64,000 nucleotides of DNA from Rhizobium sp. CB3090 (GCF_029714285.1 NZ_CP121662.1:620001-684000), one strand, 5' to 3'; shown: positions 16,884 to 27,176, numbered from the stretch's first letter. Notes: generated by a model from the letters alone, not told the origin. Translations and numbers: made by a program.

Positions 16884-16917
16884 GAAAGGCCCGTCCTGGT
16901 TCCGGAACGGGCCTTTC
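16884..16917 (-). terminator. Rho-independent-type terminator after the VOC gene
   Basis: GAAAGGCCCGT (16884-16894) pairs perfectly over 11 bases with ACGGGCCTTTC (16907-16917) with a 12-base loop. It lies 22 bases beyond the VOC gene stop on the minus strand, and the T-run that follows is short, so termination may be partial. Confidence 0.7.
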
Positions 16918-16938
16918 AGCGGGCCTATGGATGGGCGC

Positions 16939-17805
16939 TCAGGCGATCAAATTCAGCCCGATGCCCCAGGGGTCACGCAGCGAAATGCCGCCGTCGCGCT
17001 TTTCCGTCTTGATCTGATGGACATCGAGCGCGGCGACTGCCTTGTCGAGCGCGTCCTTGTCGTTAAAACGCAAAGTGTAGTCGGAAAGGCCGGTCATATC
17101 TTCGGACCGGACGCCGGCGCCGCGGCTGTTCCAGGTATTGGCCCCGAGATGATGGTGATAGCCGCCAGTTGCGAGGAAGGTCGCACCGGGATAGCGCGCC
17201 GCCATCACCTGCATTCCCAGCACGTCGCGATAGAAGGCATTCGCCTCCGCGACGTCGCCGACCTGCAAATGGATATGACCGATCGCCGTACCCTCGGCCA
17301 TGCCGTCCCAACGATCCTGCGGCGCGCTTTCGTAAAGCTTCTGCAAATCGAGGCGCAGCGTCGCCATTTCGACGGTCCCGTCGCTGTGGAATTTCCATTG
17401 CTCGTGCGGCCGGTCTGCATAGATCTCGATGCCGTTTCCCTCGGGATCGGAAAGATAGATCGCCTCGCTGACGATATGGTCGGATGCGCCTTCGAGGGCG
17501 ACGCCGTTATGTGCCGCGTGGCGCAGCCAACGAGCAAGCTCGATGCGATCGGGCAGCAGAAAGGCGGTATGGAACAGGCCAGCGGCCGTTTGCGGCGCTC
17601 GTTTGGCCGCGCGATCGGCCGTAAGAGTCAAAAGCGGCTGACCGGCAACGCCCAGCACCTCACCGTTGGCTGTCTTTTCAATGACCTTCAGGCCCAGCAT
17701 GCCTTGATAGAAGCGTGACACCAGCGCAAGGTCGGTGACGACAAGGTGCGAATGGCCGACATAGGCGGGGCGGGTCAGTGCATAGGAGGGGGCGGTTTCG
17801 GTCAT
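16939..17805 (-). CDS. VOC-superfamily ring-cleaving dioxygenase-like protein
   Basis: A 288-residue protein with two glyoxalase/bleomycin-resistance (VOC) modules in tandem, like extradiol dioxygenases of the CatE type. Module 1 begins GHSHLVVTDLALVSRFYQGMLGL; module 2 begins IGHIHLQVGDVAEANAFYRDVLG. Likely metal ligands are His in GHIHL, His in GGYHHHLGANTW, and a Glu near the C-terminus of module 1 (PEGNGIEIYADR). Catechol 2,3-dioxygenase-like activity is inferred; no aromatic-degradation genes accompany it. The ATG at 17805 gives the family start. Confidence 0.8.
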   Translation of the reverse strand: MTETAPSYALTRPAYVGHSHLVVTDLALVSRFYQGMLGLKVIEKTANGEVLGVAGQPLLTLTADRAAKRAPQTAAGLFHTAFLLPDRIELARWLRHAAHNGVALEGASDHIVSEAIYLSDPEGNGIEIYADRPHEQWKFHSDGTVEMATLRLDLQKLYESAPQDRWDGMAEGTAIGHIHLQVGDVAEANAFYRDVLGMQVMAARYPGATFLATGGYHHHLGANTWNSRGAGVRSEDMTGLSDYTLRFNDKDALDKAVAALDVHQIKTEKRDGGISLRDPWGIGLNLIA

Positions 17806-18130
17806 GCGAGTGTTCCAACCTCAATATTCTGTGAGAGGGCAGCGGCGCGGCGGCGAGAGCGCCGCCAATGGCAGGGCCTGAGAGCTTTCGTCGGTTGATG
17901 TGCCTCTTCAGGATTGTCTGGCCCGCCGTACTTGGCTTAGATATGGCAAATTCTGATTGTTCACAGAAGATCAGAAATTGCGGATTGAGCGTTCGCTGCT
18001 TGTTGACGGCTGCGTGATCGGCCATCTCGCCATTTACGAAGATTTACCTATATGCCCGTTCCACCCGGTTGTCTCCATCTCCCCGAGGTGCGACGATCAA
18101 CGTGAGCGCGACCAATGGGAACACGCATGC
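17806..18130. other. Divergent intergenic region, no gene seen
   Basis: 325 bases between the start of the VOC gene (minus strand) and the hemolysin III gene (plus strand). It holds a GC stem GGCGGC/GCCGCC near 17855-17872 and both promoters. An open frame from 17957 leads into the hemolysin gene, but its residues are hydrophilic and unlike the family. Confidence 0.5.
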
Positions 18131-18793
18131 ATGCCCGAAGGGATCCGTTGGGCCTATGATCGATATGAAGTGATCGTTGACAGCATCGTCAACGGCATCG
18201 GCGTGGTCTTGGCTTTGATCGGCGCGACCGTGTTGATTTTCTATGCGACGGTATGGAGCTCCGATGGCGAGATTGCCGCAGCCTGGATCTATGGCGTCGG
18301 CCTTGTTCTGACGCTGGCGATGTCCTTCGCCTACAATGTATGGCCGGTGTCGCAGACGAAGTGGGTCCTGCGACGTTTCGATCACTCGGCCATTTTCGTT
18401 TTGATAGCCGCCACCTATACGCCGTTCCTGGAGCGCGGCGCCGAGGATCCGTTGCTGTTTGCGATGCTGATTGCCATCTGGGTTTTCGCCGGGTTCGGCA
18501 TCGTGCTGAAATGCGTTTTCCCCGGGCGGTATGACCGGCTGGCTATCCTGCTTTATCTTGCCATGGGCTGGAGCGGCGTGGTGGTGGCGAGGCCCGTTTC
18601 TCTGCATATACCATTTGCGTCGATGCTGCTGATCGTGATCGGTGGCGTCATCTATTCGCTTGGCGTGATTTTCCACGTCTGGGAGAAGTTGCGTTTTCAG
18701 AACGCCATCTGGCACGGCTTCGTACTTGCCGCTGCCGCCGTGCATTATTCGGCGGTGCTGACCTGTTTCAGCCTGTCACCGGAAAACTTTTGA
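18131..18793 (+). CDS. Hemolysin III-family (PAQR-like) membrane protein
   Basis: About 220 residues with seven predicted membrane helices, of the hemolysin III/YqfA family (bacterial relatives of PAQR receptors). Seen: the family N-terminus RWAYDRYEVIVDSIVNGIG, FDHSAIFVLIAATYTPF (with the conserved His and the hydroxyl/acid residues of the putative zinc site) and IWHGFVLAAAAVHYSAV near the end with the C-terminal His residues. Despite the name, most members are not proven toxins. The ATG at 18131 is chosen because the upstream 58 codons do not fit; TGGGA lies ten bases before it. Its 3' end overlaps the convergent neighbour by 26 bases. Confidence 0.86.
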   Translation: MPEGIRWAYDRYEVIVDSIVNGIGVVLALIGATVLIFYATVWSSDGEIAAAWIYGVGLVLTLAMSFAYNVWPVSQTKWVLRRFDHSAIFVLIAATYTPFLERGAEDPLLFAMLIAIWVFAGFGIVLKCVFPGRYDRLAILLYLAMGWSGVVVARPVSLHIPFASMLLIVIGGVIYSLGVIFHVWEKLRFQNAIWHGFVLAAAAVHYSAVLTCFSLSPENF

Positions 18794-19283
18794 CGATCTG
18801 GGTCGTCCTCGTACATTTCCTCGTCGGTTGCAGGCTGCGCACCAGACGCATAACGACGGCGTCAAAACGCTGCATGTCCGTCTTGGGATAGTCCATCTGG
18901 AAGAAGGCGGCGGCGCCATTGCAGAGGGCGACGCCGCGCACATAGACGATGCGGCCTTGCCTCGTGCCCGAGAAGCTGATGCCGCGCGAGGTGGATTTCG
19001 AATAGGAGATCTGCCAGCCCTCGTTCCTGGCGAGTGCGACGCGGGTATTCGCTTCCGTCGAGAAGTCGCCATCGAGGATATTGGTGCCGAAAACAAGCAG
19101 CCGCGCCGACTGATCGGTCGGCGTCAAGGTCAGTCCGTCGCCATTGTCCGAACGGGCCGAAAGACGGAATTCCGGCGGCAGTTCGATCGTATAGCCGAAC
19201 CGCGCGTTGTCGTACGACCACCAGTCGGTGGCCAGCGCCGGCGCGGCGGAAAAGAGCAGGAGGGCGGTCAGGCGCGCGAGCAT
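18768..19283 (-). CDS. Uncharacterised secreted protein
   Basis: A 171-residue protein with a clear signal peptide (ARLTALLLFSAAPALATD, cut near residue 19). The mature N-terminus WWSYDNARFGYTIELPPEFRLSARSDNGDG resembles the small periplasmic domains often described as PsbP-like or 'DUF' lipoprotein-type proteins in alphaproteobacteria, but I do not recognise a named family. Cys residues occur in ALCNGA and TRKCTR. Its 3' end overlaps the hemolysin III gene in convergent orientation. Confidence 0.75.
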   Translation of the reverse strand: MLARLTALLLFSAAPALATDWWSYDNARFGYTIELPPEFRLSARSDNGDGLTLTPTDQSARLLVFGTNILDGDFSTEANTRVALARNEGWQISYSKSTSRGISFSGTRQGRIVYVRGVALCNGAAAFFQMDYPKTDMQRFDAVVMRLVRSLQPTRKCTRTTQIVKSFPVTG

Positions 19284-19488
19284 TGCGGTTTCCGGGAGGC
19301 GGGATCTGCAAACCAGCTATGAATAGCGCATTTTTCAGCAGAAATTCCATAGTGATTCTGAAAATGATTAGAAAATAACTTAGACTCGTTACGGTTTCAT
19401 TGCGAGCCATGCAGGAATCGCAGATTTACTTCACTAGTATCGCGGAGTATGCCGCATCTGTACCTTAAAACAACTGGACAATGTGACT

Positions 19489-19995
19489 ATGGATCAAGCC
19501 GTGCTGCTTCGCGATGCCACCGAGGCTGATCTGCCTGCGATTTGTGAGATCTACAATGACGCGGTCTTGCACACGACAGCGATCTGGAACGATACGCTGG
19601 TTGACGTCGACAACCGGACAGAATGGCTCAAAGCGCGCAAGGCGAAGGGCTTTCCGGTCGTTGTTGCGGAAAAGGATGGCAAGGTCGCCGGCTATGCCTC
19701 CTACGGCGATTGGCGCGCCTTCGACGGCTACCGCCATACGGTCGAAAACTCCGTCTATGTCGACAAGGATCACCGCGGCCTCGGCATCGGCGAAGGCTTG
19801 TTGCGCGAGCTCGTCGCCCGTGCCGCCAGCGGCAATGTCCACGTCATGATCGCTGCCATCGAGGCCGGCAACACCACCTCCATCCGCCTGCATGAAAAGC
19901 TCGGCTTCCGCATCGTCGGTCGGTTTTCGGAAGTCGGCACCAAATTCGGCCGCTGGCTGGATCTGACCTGCATGGAGCTGCGCATAGCGGCCTGA
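19489..19995 (+). CDS. GNAT acetyltransferase, phosphinothricin-acetyltransferase-like
   Basis: A 168-residue GNAT enzyme similar to the PAT/BAR/YncA group, which acetylate phosphinothricin or methionine-derived analogues. Signature segments: IRLRDATEADL-like start, IYNDAVLHTTAIWNDTLVD (the family has NxxVxxTxxxW), the acetyl-CoA loop VDKDHRGLGIGEGLL and IEAGNTTSIRLHEKLGFRIVG. Detoxification of a methionine sulfoximine-like compound is plausible but inferred. GTG at 19483 and ATG at 19489 are both possible; ATG is preferred. Confidence 0.85.
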   Translation: MDQAVLLRDATEADLPAICEIYNDAVLHTTAIWNDTLVDVDNRTEWLKARKAKGFPVVVAEKDGKVAGYASYGDWRAFDGYRHTVENSVYVDKDHRGLGIGEGLLRELVARAASGNVHVMIAAIEAGNTTSIRLHEKLGFRIVGRFSEVGTKFGRWLDLTCMELRIAA

Positions 19996-20257
19996 GCTGG
20001 TCTACCCGCCTATTCCCCTGCCTCGAACAGGAGAGATCATTGATGCGATAGCGCCGTCCGTTGGTGGCGGCCATCGGAGAGGTGGCCGAGATGGGCTTTG
20101 CAGGCGTTCAATTATCCGAGCGTGCTGCCGAACATGATTCCGGTGGTTTACCCCTCGGTTTTTCTCGCGCGGGGCTTGAGGCAATCCAGCCTTTAGCCTA
20201 TCCCAATGAAGACTTTCGGCTTTGCCGGGTTCCGCAATTGTTCAGCAGGGAGAAGAC

Positions 20258-22633
20258 ATGGCCAGTGTCACCGGCCTGACATTCCTGGCTTTGTGTCTGC
20301 CCTTCCTCGGTGCGATCATCGCGCCCGCCGCCGTCCGCTATCTCGGCCACAATGCGGCCTGGCCGCTGGCGCTTTTCCCGGTACTCGCCTTTCTGCATTT
20401 TGCGGGTTTTCTTCCCGGCATTGTCGCCGGCCATAATGTCCAGGATGGCCTCGACTGGGTGCCAAGCCTCGGCTTGCGCTTCTCCTGGCTGATCGACGGC
20501 CTGTCGCTGACATTCGCACTGCTGATCACCGGCATCGGGGCGCTGATCGTGCTTTATGCCGGCGGCTATCTCAAGGGACATGTAGACCAAGGCAGATTCT
20601 TCTCCTTCATCTTCCTGTTCATGGGGTCGATGCTCGGGCTCGTCGTGTCGGACAGTTTTCTGACGCTGTTCGTGTTTTGGGAACTGACCTCCATCACTTC
20701 CTTCCTCCTGATTGGCTTCGATCATCAGCGTCAGGCCGCGCGGCGTGCTGCATTGCAGGCACTGGTCGTTACCGGCGGGGGAGGGCTTTTGCTGCTCGCG
20801 GGCCTGTTGTTGATCTGGCAGATCACCGGCGCCGCTGACATGTCCGGTCTGTTGCGGGCCGGCGGCGCACTGCGGGAAAGTCCGCTTTATTTTACCGCGC
20901 TGATCCTGGTGCTCGGGGGTGCCTTTACCAAGTCTGCACAGTTTCCCTTCCATTTCTGGCTGCCGAACGCCATGGAGGCGCCGACGCCCGTGTCGGCCTA
21001 TCTGCATTCCGCAACCATGGTGAAGGCCGGCGTCTATCTCTTGATGAGGCTCAACCCGGCGATGGGCGGCACCGCGGCCTGGGAGACGATTCTGCCGGTC
21101 TTCGGTGGCATGACATTGATGGTCGGGACGCTGCTCGCCATCCGCCAGACCGATCTGAAGCTGAAGCTCGCCTATACGACTGTCTCCTCCCTCGGATTGC
21201 TGGTGTTGCTTATAGGCTTCGGCTCCGATCATGCGATCGAGGCGGCGGTGCTCTATCTGGTGGCGCATTCGCTGTTCAAAGGCGCGCTGTTCATGGTGGC
21301 CGGCATCGTCGATCATGAGACGGGCACGCGCGACATCACCCGTCTTGGCGGCCTGCGCGACGCCATGCCGTTGACCTTTGCCGCCGCTCTGGCGGCAGCA
21401 ATTTCCATGGGCGGCTTGCCGCCCGCCGTCGGGTTCCTCGCGAAGGAGGAGATTTATGCTGCGCTAACCCAATCCTCTCCTTGGCCGCGCGTGCTGATGA
21501 TCGTTGCGATTGCCGGCAATGCCCTGATGTTCGCCATCGCCTTCGCCGTGGCGCTCAAGCCTTTCATCGGCGCGCGCGTGGAGACGCCGAAACATCCGCA
21601 TGAGGCGCCGCCGCTGCTCTGGCTCGGCCCCGTTCTGCTCGCCATTCTCGGTCTAGCCGCTGCCATGGTCTCGGGTTTTTGGCACACTTATGTATCCTCG
21701 CCGATGGCAAGTGCCGTCGGCGGCAAGGCGATGCAGATATCGATCTCGCTCGTTCCACATTTTGGTGTGCCTTTGGCGCTCTCCGCCTTGACCATACTGA
21801 TCGGCACCTTCGTCTATTGGAAGTTCGGTCGCGCCCGCTTTTTCATGGCGGTGGTGTTGCGCAAACTCGGCCCGGGACCGGATCACGGCTTCGATGCTTT
21901 CATCTCGGGGTTGGTGCGTCTTTCACATACCGTATCCCGCTTTCTGCAGCCCGGCCGGTTGGAGATTTACGTCACAGTCACCTTCCTTTGCGTTGCCGCA
22001 ATGCTGCTGACGCCGCCGGTGCTCTATGGCGAACTGCCCGCTATCCCATCATGGCCGGATATGCAGTGGCATGAAGCGGCGATTTTCCTCATCGCCGTCA
22101 TCGGTCTTGCGGCCGTCATTGCTGCCCGTGATCGGCTGACGGCGATCGTTTCGCTCGGCATTCAAGGTTTTGCCGTCGCCGTCATCTTCCTGCTCTTCGG
22201 TGCGCCGGATCTGTCCTTCACGCAGTTCATGGTCGAGACCCTCTCCGTCGTCATCCTGGCGCTGGTGATGACGCGGCTGCGCCTGTCGGCCGCCGATCGC
22301 CGTTCGCCGTTGCAGATGCTGTTTCATGGAGCGCTTGCCATCGCCTGCGGCCTCGGTTTCGGATTGCTGCTCTTGAAGGTCACGCAAGCACCCTTCGACG
22401 CGGCGTTGACGGTGTTCTTCAACCACTATTCCAAGCTGATCGCCCATGGCGCCAACGTCGTCAACGTGATCATCGTCGACTTCCGCGGCACGGACACGCT
22501 CGGCGAGATCGCCGTCGTTACCATTACCGGCCTTGCCATTCTGGCGCTGATCCGCATCCGCGCCGGCGGTGAGCGCAAGCTTGCCGCCAACGACCCCGAC
22601 GTGAAAGAGACGATGGAGACCGATCGTCCATGA
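20258..22633 (+). CDS. mrpA: MrpA, large subunit of Mrp Na+(K+)/H+ antiporter
   Basis: A 791-residue polytopic membrane protein, homologous to complex I NuoL, with about 20 helices: the N-terminal NuoL-like domain (conserved [17 protein letters not shown] and [38 protein letters not shown] with the key Glu and Lys) and a C-terminal extension (DUF4040/MrpA C-terminal region). It forms the core proton/cation pathway of the hetero-oligomeric Mrp complex (subunits A-G) that supports pH and sodium/potassium tolerance. In rhizobia related operons are called pha. The ATG at 20258 has an AGGGAG site directly upstream, better than the one at 20222. Stop overlaps the start of mrpB by four bases. Confidence 0.93.
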   Translation: MASVTGLTFLALCLPFLGAIIAPAAVRYLGHNAAWPLALFPVLAFLHFAGFLPGIVAGHNVQDGLDWVPSLGLRFSWLIDGLSLTFALLITGIGALIVLYAGGYLKGHVDQGRFFSFIFLFMGSMLGLVVSDSFLTLFVFWELTSITSFLLIGFDHQRQAARRAALQALVVTGGGGLLLLAGLLLIWQITGAADMSGLLRAGGALRESPLYFTALILVLGGAFTKSAQFPFHFWLPNAMEAPTPVSAYLHSATMVKAGVYLLMRLNPAMGGTAAWETILPVFGGMTLMVGTLLAIRQTDLKLKLAYTTVSSLGLLVLLIGFGSDHAIEAAVLYLVAHSLFKGALFMVAGIVDHETGTRDITRLGGLRDAMPLTFAAALAAAISMGGLPPAVGFLAKEEIYAALTQSSPWPRVLMIVAIAGNALMFAIAFAVALKPFIGARVETPKHPHEAPPLLWLGPVLLAILGLAAAMVSGFWHTYVSSPMASAVGGKAMQISISLVPHFGVPLALSALTILIGTFVYWKFGRARFFMAVVLRKLGPGPDHGFDAFISGLVRLSHTVSRFLQPGRLEIYVTVTFLCVAAMLLTPPVLYGELPAIPSWPDMQWHEAAIFLIAVIGLAAVIAARDRLTAIVSLGIQGFAVAVIFLLFGAPDLSFTQFMVETLSVVILALVMTRLRLSAADRRSPLQMLFHGALAIACGLGFGLLLLKVTQAPFDAALTVFFNHYSKLIAHGANVVNVIIVDFRGTDTLGEIAVVTITGLAILALIRIRAGGERKLAANDPDVKETMETDRP

Positions 22634-23049
22634 ACACCGTCATTTTCCGGACTGCTGCGCCATTTTTGACCGCCTTGATGCTGCTCTTCTCCGTCTTCGT
22701 GCTGCTGCGTGGTCATAATGAACCTGGCGGTGGCTTCATCGGTGGGTTGATCGCGGCGTCCGCACTGGCGATCTATGGCATTGCTTGCGGCGTAACGGCG
22801 GTGCGCCGGGCCATCATCTTTCATCCGCTGACGATTGCCGGTTTCGGTCTGCTGGCATCGACGGCTGCCGGCTTGCTGTCGATCTTCTCGGGCGTGCCCT
22901 TTATGACCGGGCTATGGATCTATCCGCATCTCTTCGGCGTCGAGGTGCCGCTTTCGAGTGTCATGTTGTTCGATGCCGGGGTCTATCTGGTCGTTGTCGG
23001 CGCCATCACCTCGATCGCGCTGGCGCTCGAGGAGCGGGAGGTGGAATGA
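22630..23049 (+). CDS. mrpB: MrpB, subunit B of Mrp antiporter
   Basis: A 139-residue MnhB-domain membrane protein with four helices. [22 protein letters not shown] is the MnhB signature, and a Leu/Ile-rich C-terminus ends [10 protein letters not shown]. Required with the other subunits for antiport. Here it is a separate gene, unlike the fused A/B polypeptide of some rhizobial pha operons. Starts within the mrpA stop (ATGA) and ends overlapping mrpC. Confidence 0.93.
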   Translation: MNTVIFRTAAPFLTALMLLFSVFVLLRGHNEPGGGFIGGLIAASALAIYGIACGVTAVRRAIIFHPLTIAGFGLLASTAAGLLSIFSGVPFMTGLWIYPHLFGVEVPLSSVMLFDAGVYLVVVGAITSIALALEEREVE

Positions 23050-23426
23050 TGGAGGTGGTCTTTGCGACGCTCGTCGGCCTGTTCTTCGCCGCCGCGATCT
23101 ATCTGATGCTGTCGAAGTTTTCGATCCGCATCATGCTCGGCATCGCAATCCTCGGCAACGCCGTCAACCTGCTGCTGTTTACGGCCGGCCGAGTGACGCC
23201 CGAAGTGCCGCCGATCATTCCGGCCGGCGCCGATATGCTCGATGCGAACGCCGCCAATCCGCTGCCGCAGGCTCTCATCCTGACGGCAATCGTCATATCT
23301 TTTTCTTTCCTCGCCTTCCTGCTGGTGCTGACCTATCGGGCTTATCAAGACCTCAAGACCGACAATACCGGTGAAATGCGGCTGGCAGAACCGGAAGAGC
23401 GGCCGTTGCCGCCTTTGGGATATTGA
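23049..23426 (+). CDS. mrpC: MrpC, NuoK-like subunit of Mrp antiporter
   Basis: A 125-residue, three-helix membrane protein homologous to NuoK. It begins EVVFATLVGLFFAAAIYLMLS, then LGIAILGNAVNLLLFTAG with the conserved N-N spacing, and DPLPQALILTAIVIS-like sequence (here NPLPQALILTAIVISFS), the family hallmark. Two adjacent ATG codons (23046 and 23049) are possible; either overlaps the mrpB stop. Confidence 0.92.
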   Translation: MEVVFATLVGLFFAAAIYLMLSKFSIRIMLGIAILGNAVNLLLFTAGRVTPEVPPIIPAGADMLDANAANPLPQALILTAIVISFSFLAFLLVLTYRAYQDLKTDNTGEMRLAEPEERPLPPLGY

Positions 23427-23430
23427 CCAC

Positions 23431-24993
23431 ATGGCAGCGCCGACCAACACCGCTCTCGATCTTTCCGCCGCCCTGGTGACAGCGCCGGTGCAAGCAAGTC
23501 ACTGGCTGGTCATCCTGCCGGTGGCCCTGTGTATCGGCCTCGGCGCAATTTTGATGATGTTGCGCGACCGGACCGCACTGCACGGCTGGATCGCCATTCC
23601 CGGCCTGGCCCTGCTGGTGCTGATCGATGCGGCTTTGCTTTATAAGGTAGCGGTGGACGGGCCGGTGACCATGGTCATGGGCCGCTGGCTGCCGCCTTTC
23701 GGCATTGCCTTCAGCGCCGACCTTCTCGGCGCAGTCATGGCGCTGGCGGCGGCAATCGTGGCTCTGGCAGCGAGCCTCTATGCACTTGGCGAGATTACGA
23801 CCAGCGGTCGTCGCTACGGCTTCTTTCCATTTCTCATGCTCTTACTTGCCGGCGTCAGCGGCGCATTTCTGACCGGCGATATCTTCAATCTCTATGTCTG
23901 GTTCGAAGTCCTGTTGATTTCCTCGTTCGGCCTGCTGATCCTCGGCTCGGAGCGTGAGCAGATCGACGGCGCTTTGAAATATGCGGTGCTGAACCTCATT
24001 GCCACGACGCTGTTTCTCGTTTCTGTCGGCTGCCTCTATGCCGTCTTCGGCACGCTCAACATGGCCGATATCGCGATGAAGGCGAGGGTGCCCGGCAATC
24101 CGGCACCATTGATGACGCTTGCCGGCTTGTTCCTCCTCGCGTTCGGCATGAAGGCCGCGGCATTCCCGGTCAATTTCTGGCTGCCGGCGTCCTACCATAC
24201 GCCGCGCATTACCGTTTCGGCGCTTTTTGCCGGCCTGCTGACCAAGGTTGGCATCTATGCCCTGATCAGGGTTTTGGTGATGCTGCTGCCTGTCGAGCAC
24301 GCCGGGCTGGGCCCGATCACCGCGATCGTTGCCATTGCGACCATGCTGGCCGGCGTGCTCGGCGCGCTCGGCGAAAGCGATATCCGCCGCCTGTTCGGCT
24401 ATGTCGTCATTTCCGGTATCGGCACCATGCTTGCCGGCGTCGCGCTTGGCAGTGCCGGCGGTCTCAGCGGCACGATCTTCTATGCGCTGCATTCCATGGT
24501 GCTGATGACAGCGCTTTATCTGCTGAGCGGCCAGGTGGCCAGGCTTGGTGGCGGCTTCTCGCTCGCCGCACTCGGCGGGCTTTACCGACAAAATAGCTGG
24601 TTCGCCGGTCTGTCGCTGGTGCTGTTTTTCGCCGCTTGCGGCCTGCCGCCATTTTCCGGCTTCTGGCCCAAGGTCATTCTGGTGAAGGCGGCGCTAGACG
24701 CGGGCGCCTGGTGGATTGCCGCTGCGATCCTGTTGACCGGCTTTCTCACCACCATAGTCTTTGGCCGCATCTTTCTGCTGGCCTATTGGCGCCCAGGATC
24801 GGCACAGGATATTGCCGTGCCGCAGCCGATCGCCTGGCACGCCGGCTTGCCGCTGGCCGCTCTTGCCGCCTTGATCATAGGATTTGGTCTGTTTCCCGAG
24901 CGTCTGTTGCACCTGACGCAGCTTGCTGCCGGTGGCCTCGAAGACCCCTCGGCCTACCTGCATTCCGTCTTTCCGGAAGGAGCGGCCCAATGA
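23431..24993 (+). CDS. mrpD: MrpD, NuoN/M-like subunit of Mrp antiporter
   Basis: A 520-residue membrane protein of about 14 helices, homologous to NuoM/NuoN. It shows the conserved [18 protein letters not shown] (Glu in the antiporter helix), [18 protein letters not shown] (key Lys) and [12 protein letters not shown]. It is thought to provide a proton channel paired with MrpA. Start ATG at 23431, four bases after the mrpC stop; the end overlaps mrpE by four bases. Confidence 0.93.
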   Translation: MAAPTNTALDLSAALVTAPVQASHWLVILPVALCIGLGAILMMLRDRTALHGWIAIPGLALLVLIDAALLYKVAVDGPVTMVMGRWLPPFGIAFSADLLGAVMALAAAIVALAASLYALGEITTSGRRYGFFPFLMLLLAGVSGAFLTGDIFNLYVWFEVLLISSFGLLILGSEREQIDGALKYAVLNLIATTLFLVSVGCLYAVFGTLNMADIAMKARVPGNPAPLMTLAGLFLLAFGMKAAAFPVNFWLPASYHTPRITVSALFAGLLTKVGIYALIRVLVMLLPVEHAGLGPITAIVAIATMLAGVLGALGESDIRRLFGYVVISGIGTMLAGVALGSAGGLSGTIFYALHSMVLMTALYLLSGQVARLGGGFSLAALGGLYRQNSWFAGLSLVLFFAACGLPPFSGFWPKVILVKAALDAGAWWIAAAILLTGFLTTIVFGRIFLLAYWRPGSAQDIAVPQPIAWHAGLPLAALAALIIGFGLFPERLLHLTQLAAGGLEDPSAYLHSVFPEGAAQ

Positions 24994-25460
24994 TCATGTT
25001 CGTCTTCAACCTGCTGCTCGCCATCGTCTGGGTCGCCGTCACCGGCAGCGCCTCTTTTCTCAATCTCGTTTTTGGCTTCGCCCTCTCGGCGCTCGCCCTG
25101 GCAACCGTACGCGGGTCCTACGGCGCACTCTATCTCGGGCGTATCGGGCGGATTTTGATGCTGTTGCTGCTGTTCCTACGCGAACTCGCCAAATCGGCGT
25201 GGGCGGTTGCGGTAACCGTCATGAGCCCGAAAATGGATGTGAAACCCGGCATCTTCGCCTTTCCGCTGACCGTCGACCGCGATTTCGAGATCACTCTGCT
25301 TGCCAATCTCATCACCCTGACGCCCGGCACGCTTTCGGTCGACGTTTCCGACGACCGAAAGACGCTCTACGTGCATGCGCTCGACTGCTCCGATCCGGAG
25401 GCGGTGAAACGCAGCATAACCGAGGGTTTCGAGCGCCGAATCATGGAGGCTTTCCGATGA
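24990..25460 (+). CDS. mrpE: MrpE, subunit E of Mrp antiporter
   Basis: A 156-residue MNHE-family protein with two N-terminal helices ([16 protein letters not shown] and [15 protein letters not shown]) and a cytoplasmic C-terminal domain with the conserved [34 protein letters not shown] segment, which is the most recognisable in the family. Overlaps the mrpD stop (ATGA) and the mrpF start. Confidence 0.92.
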   Translation: MIMFVFNLLLAIVWVAVTGSASFLNLVFGFALSALALATVRGSYGALYLGRIGRILMLLLLFLRELAKSAWAVAVTVMSPKMDVKPGIFAFPLTVDRDFEITLLANLITLTPGTLSVDVSDDRKTLYVHALDCSDPEAVKRSITEGFERRIMEAFR

Positions 25461-25825
25461 TTGCCGCTTCCATCGTCTCCGCCGCTGCCATGGTGTCGCT
25501 CGCTATTCTCAGCTTGGCCTTCCTGCTCACCGTCTTTCGTGTGGTGATCGGTCCGACTTTGCCCGACCGGGTGCTTGCGCTCGACATGCTGGCGGCGCTC
25601 GCCATCGGCTTCATCGCCGTCATAGCCATCAAGACCGGCTTCACACTTTATATTGATATCGCCATCGCGCTCGGTCTTGTCGGTTTTCTCGCAACCGTGG
25701 CCTTTGCCCGGTTCATCCTGACCAACGGCGCTTCGGATCAGGCCGAACGGCAGCCGTCTGCGGCGACTGTGGGCGAGAAGAAGCAGGTTCGCAAGGATGG
25801 CCGTCGCAAGAAGGGAGGGCGGTAA
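25457..25825 (+). CDS. mrpF: MrpF, subunit F of Mrp antiporter
   Basis: A 122-residue protein with three helices; the core [21 protein letters not shown] is the MrpF/PhaF signature, with the PxxPDRVxAxD motif. The C-terminal 30 residues are unusually basic ([16 protein letters not shown]), longer than the standard 90-residue subunit and probably a cytoplasmic tail. Overlaps both neighbours by a few bases. Confidence 0.92.
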   Translation: MIAASIVSAAAMVSLAILSLAFLLTVFRVVIGPTLPDRVLALDMLAALAIGFIAVIAIKTGFTLYIDIAIALGLVGFLATVAFARFILTNGASDQAERQPSAATVGEKKQVRKDGRRKKGGR

Positions 25826-26187
25826 TGGAACTTGTCGCTGCCATCATCGTCGCCTTCCTGCTCCTGGTGGGCGCGCTGTTTTCACTGATCGCGTCGATCG
25901 GTATGGTCCGCCTGCCGGATCTCTATAGCCGCATGCACGCCGCTTCGAAGGCGGGCACCGTCGGTTCCGGCCTGTTGCTGCTTGCAGTCGGTGTTCATTC
26001 GCAGGATCTGCCGATATTGGCGCGGGCACTGGCCGGTTTCGTATTTTTCGTCTTGACCGCGCCGATTTCCGCCCATCTTCTCGCACGTGCCGCCCACAAG
26101 GCCGGTCACCGCCTGATGCCACCATCCGTCCGCGATGATCTTTCGAAAGGACTGGTGAAGCGGCGTTCATACAAAATGAAAAGCTAA
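25825..26187 (+). CDS. mrpG: MrpG, subunit G of Mrp antiporter
   Basis: A 120-residue subunit with three helices and the PhaG_MnhG_YufB signature [28 protein letters not shown], then [19 protein letters not shown]. Last gene of the seven-gene operon (A-G). It begins on the last base of the mrpF stop. No strong terminator directly follows; an AT-rich hairpin AAATTCTC/GAGAATTT (26219-26226 with 26254-26261) is a weak candidate. Confidence 0.93.
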   Translation: MELVAAIIVAFLLLVGALFSLIASIGMVRLPDLYSRMHAASKAGTVGSGLLLLAVGVHSQDLPILARALAGFVFFVLTAPISAHLLARAAHKAGHRLMPPSVRDDLSKGLVKRRSYKMKS

Positions 26188-26717
26188 CAAACGCTTGGAT
26201 TGCCACAAAAGTGAATAGAAATTCTCGTCGTTAGTTACCTATTTTTAATAGATGAGAATTTTGCAAAGAAATGATAGAATTAAAAACTGGACATTTGGAG
26301 AAAGAGTGGTAATCCAGATTCAAGTAGAGTTCTGATGTTGAGTTATCTCAACCGGCTTTAAGTGCCCGATGCTTTGATCTTTCTTTCAAACAACGACGGG
26401 CAAAACTTTCTTCCGGTTAAGGATTGGCGGACCTACCTCCGTCATCACTGATTCTATCGTCAGACGGTATAAAAACGGGTTTCGTTGCACGAAGTCTAGG
26501 GGTGGATTTCGTATTGCGGGCAATTTGGCATGAAATGCCCCGTTTTTTGCTGATGCTGCTACGAATATGGGCAATGCCGTTCGCGGTGTGTCCAGTGCAT
26601 GCGCTTTGAAAATCAGGGCGGTTTTCGAAGGATTATGCGCAAATTCTAAAGTTATGCTGTGTTATGTGCTCCTTTGAGGCATAGCGCAGTAGGCAAGCCG
26701 ATGAACAGGAGAACAAA
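26188..26717 (+). other. Long AT-rich leader upstream of mucR, with hairpin and U-tract
   Basis: 530 bases without a convincing gene, clearly more AT-rich than the coding sequence around it. It holds: a stem AAATTCTC (26219-26226)/GAGAATTT (26254-26261); a perfect palindrome GTTGAG-TTAT-CTCAAC (26337-26352); and a stem GGCAT-GAA-ATGCC (26527-26539) followed by TTTTTT at 26543-26548, which looks like an intrinsic terminator about 170 bases before mucR. It could be an attenuator in the leader or the end of a small RNA. MucR/Ros regulators bind AT-rich DNA and repress their own promoters, so binding sites are expected here. Confidence 0.5.
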
Positions 26718-27149
26718 ATGACAGATACGGCCCTTGGCAATGGCCAGGATTTGCTGGTTGAGCTAACCGCCGACATCGTGGCGGCGTATGTCAGCAATCA
26801 TGTAGTCCCGGTCAGCGACCTTCCGAATCTGATTTCCGACGTACATTCCGCCTTGAGCAACACCTCGGCGCCGGCTCCTGCCGTTACCGTGGTTGAAAAG
26901 CAGAAGCCGGCCGTATCCGTTCGTAAATCGGTACAGGATGATCAGATCACCTGCCTGGAATGCGGCGGCAGCTTCAAGTCGTTGAAGCGCCACCTGATGA
27001 CCCATCACGGTCTTTCGCCTGAAGAATATCGTGAGAAGTGGGATTTGGCGGCTGACTACCCGATGGTTGCGCCCGCCTATGCAGAAGCCCGTTCGCGTCT
27101 CGCGAAGGAGATGGGTCTTGGCCAGCGCCGCAAGCGCGGTAGCCGATAA
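26718..27149 (+). CDS. rosR: MucR/RosR-family zinc-finger transcriptional regulator
   Basis: A 143-residue global regulator of the MucR/Ros family (H-NS-like, binding AT-rich promoters; in rhizobia it controls exopolysaccharide, motility and nodulation competitiveness). The N-terminal half is helical ([16 protein letters not shown]) and serves oligomerisation; the C-terminal domain has the prokaryotic zinc finger Cys79-x2-Cys82-x9-His92-x3-His96, followed by [22 protein letters not shown] and the basic tail. Sequence type is closest to RosR of Rhizobium and MucR of Sinorhizobium; which name is used varies by species. ATG at 26718 with an AGGAG site. Followed by a strong terminator. Confidence 0.93.
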   Translation: MTDTALGNGQDLLVELTADIVAAYVSNHVVPVSDLPNLISDVHSALSNTSAPAPAVTVVEKQKPAVSVRKSVQDDQITCLECGGSFKSLKRHLMTHHGLSPEEYREKWDLAADYPMVAPAYAEARSRLAKEMGLGQRRKRGSR

Positions 27150-27176
27150 GTTCCTGAGCCAACGACAGATCGATAA

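Noticed and set aside
17957..18130. N-terminal extension of the hemolysin III gene
   Set aside because: The added residues are hydrophilic and do not match the family; ATG at 18131 gives the expected N-terminus.
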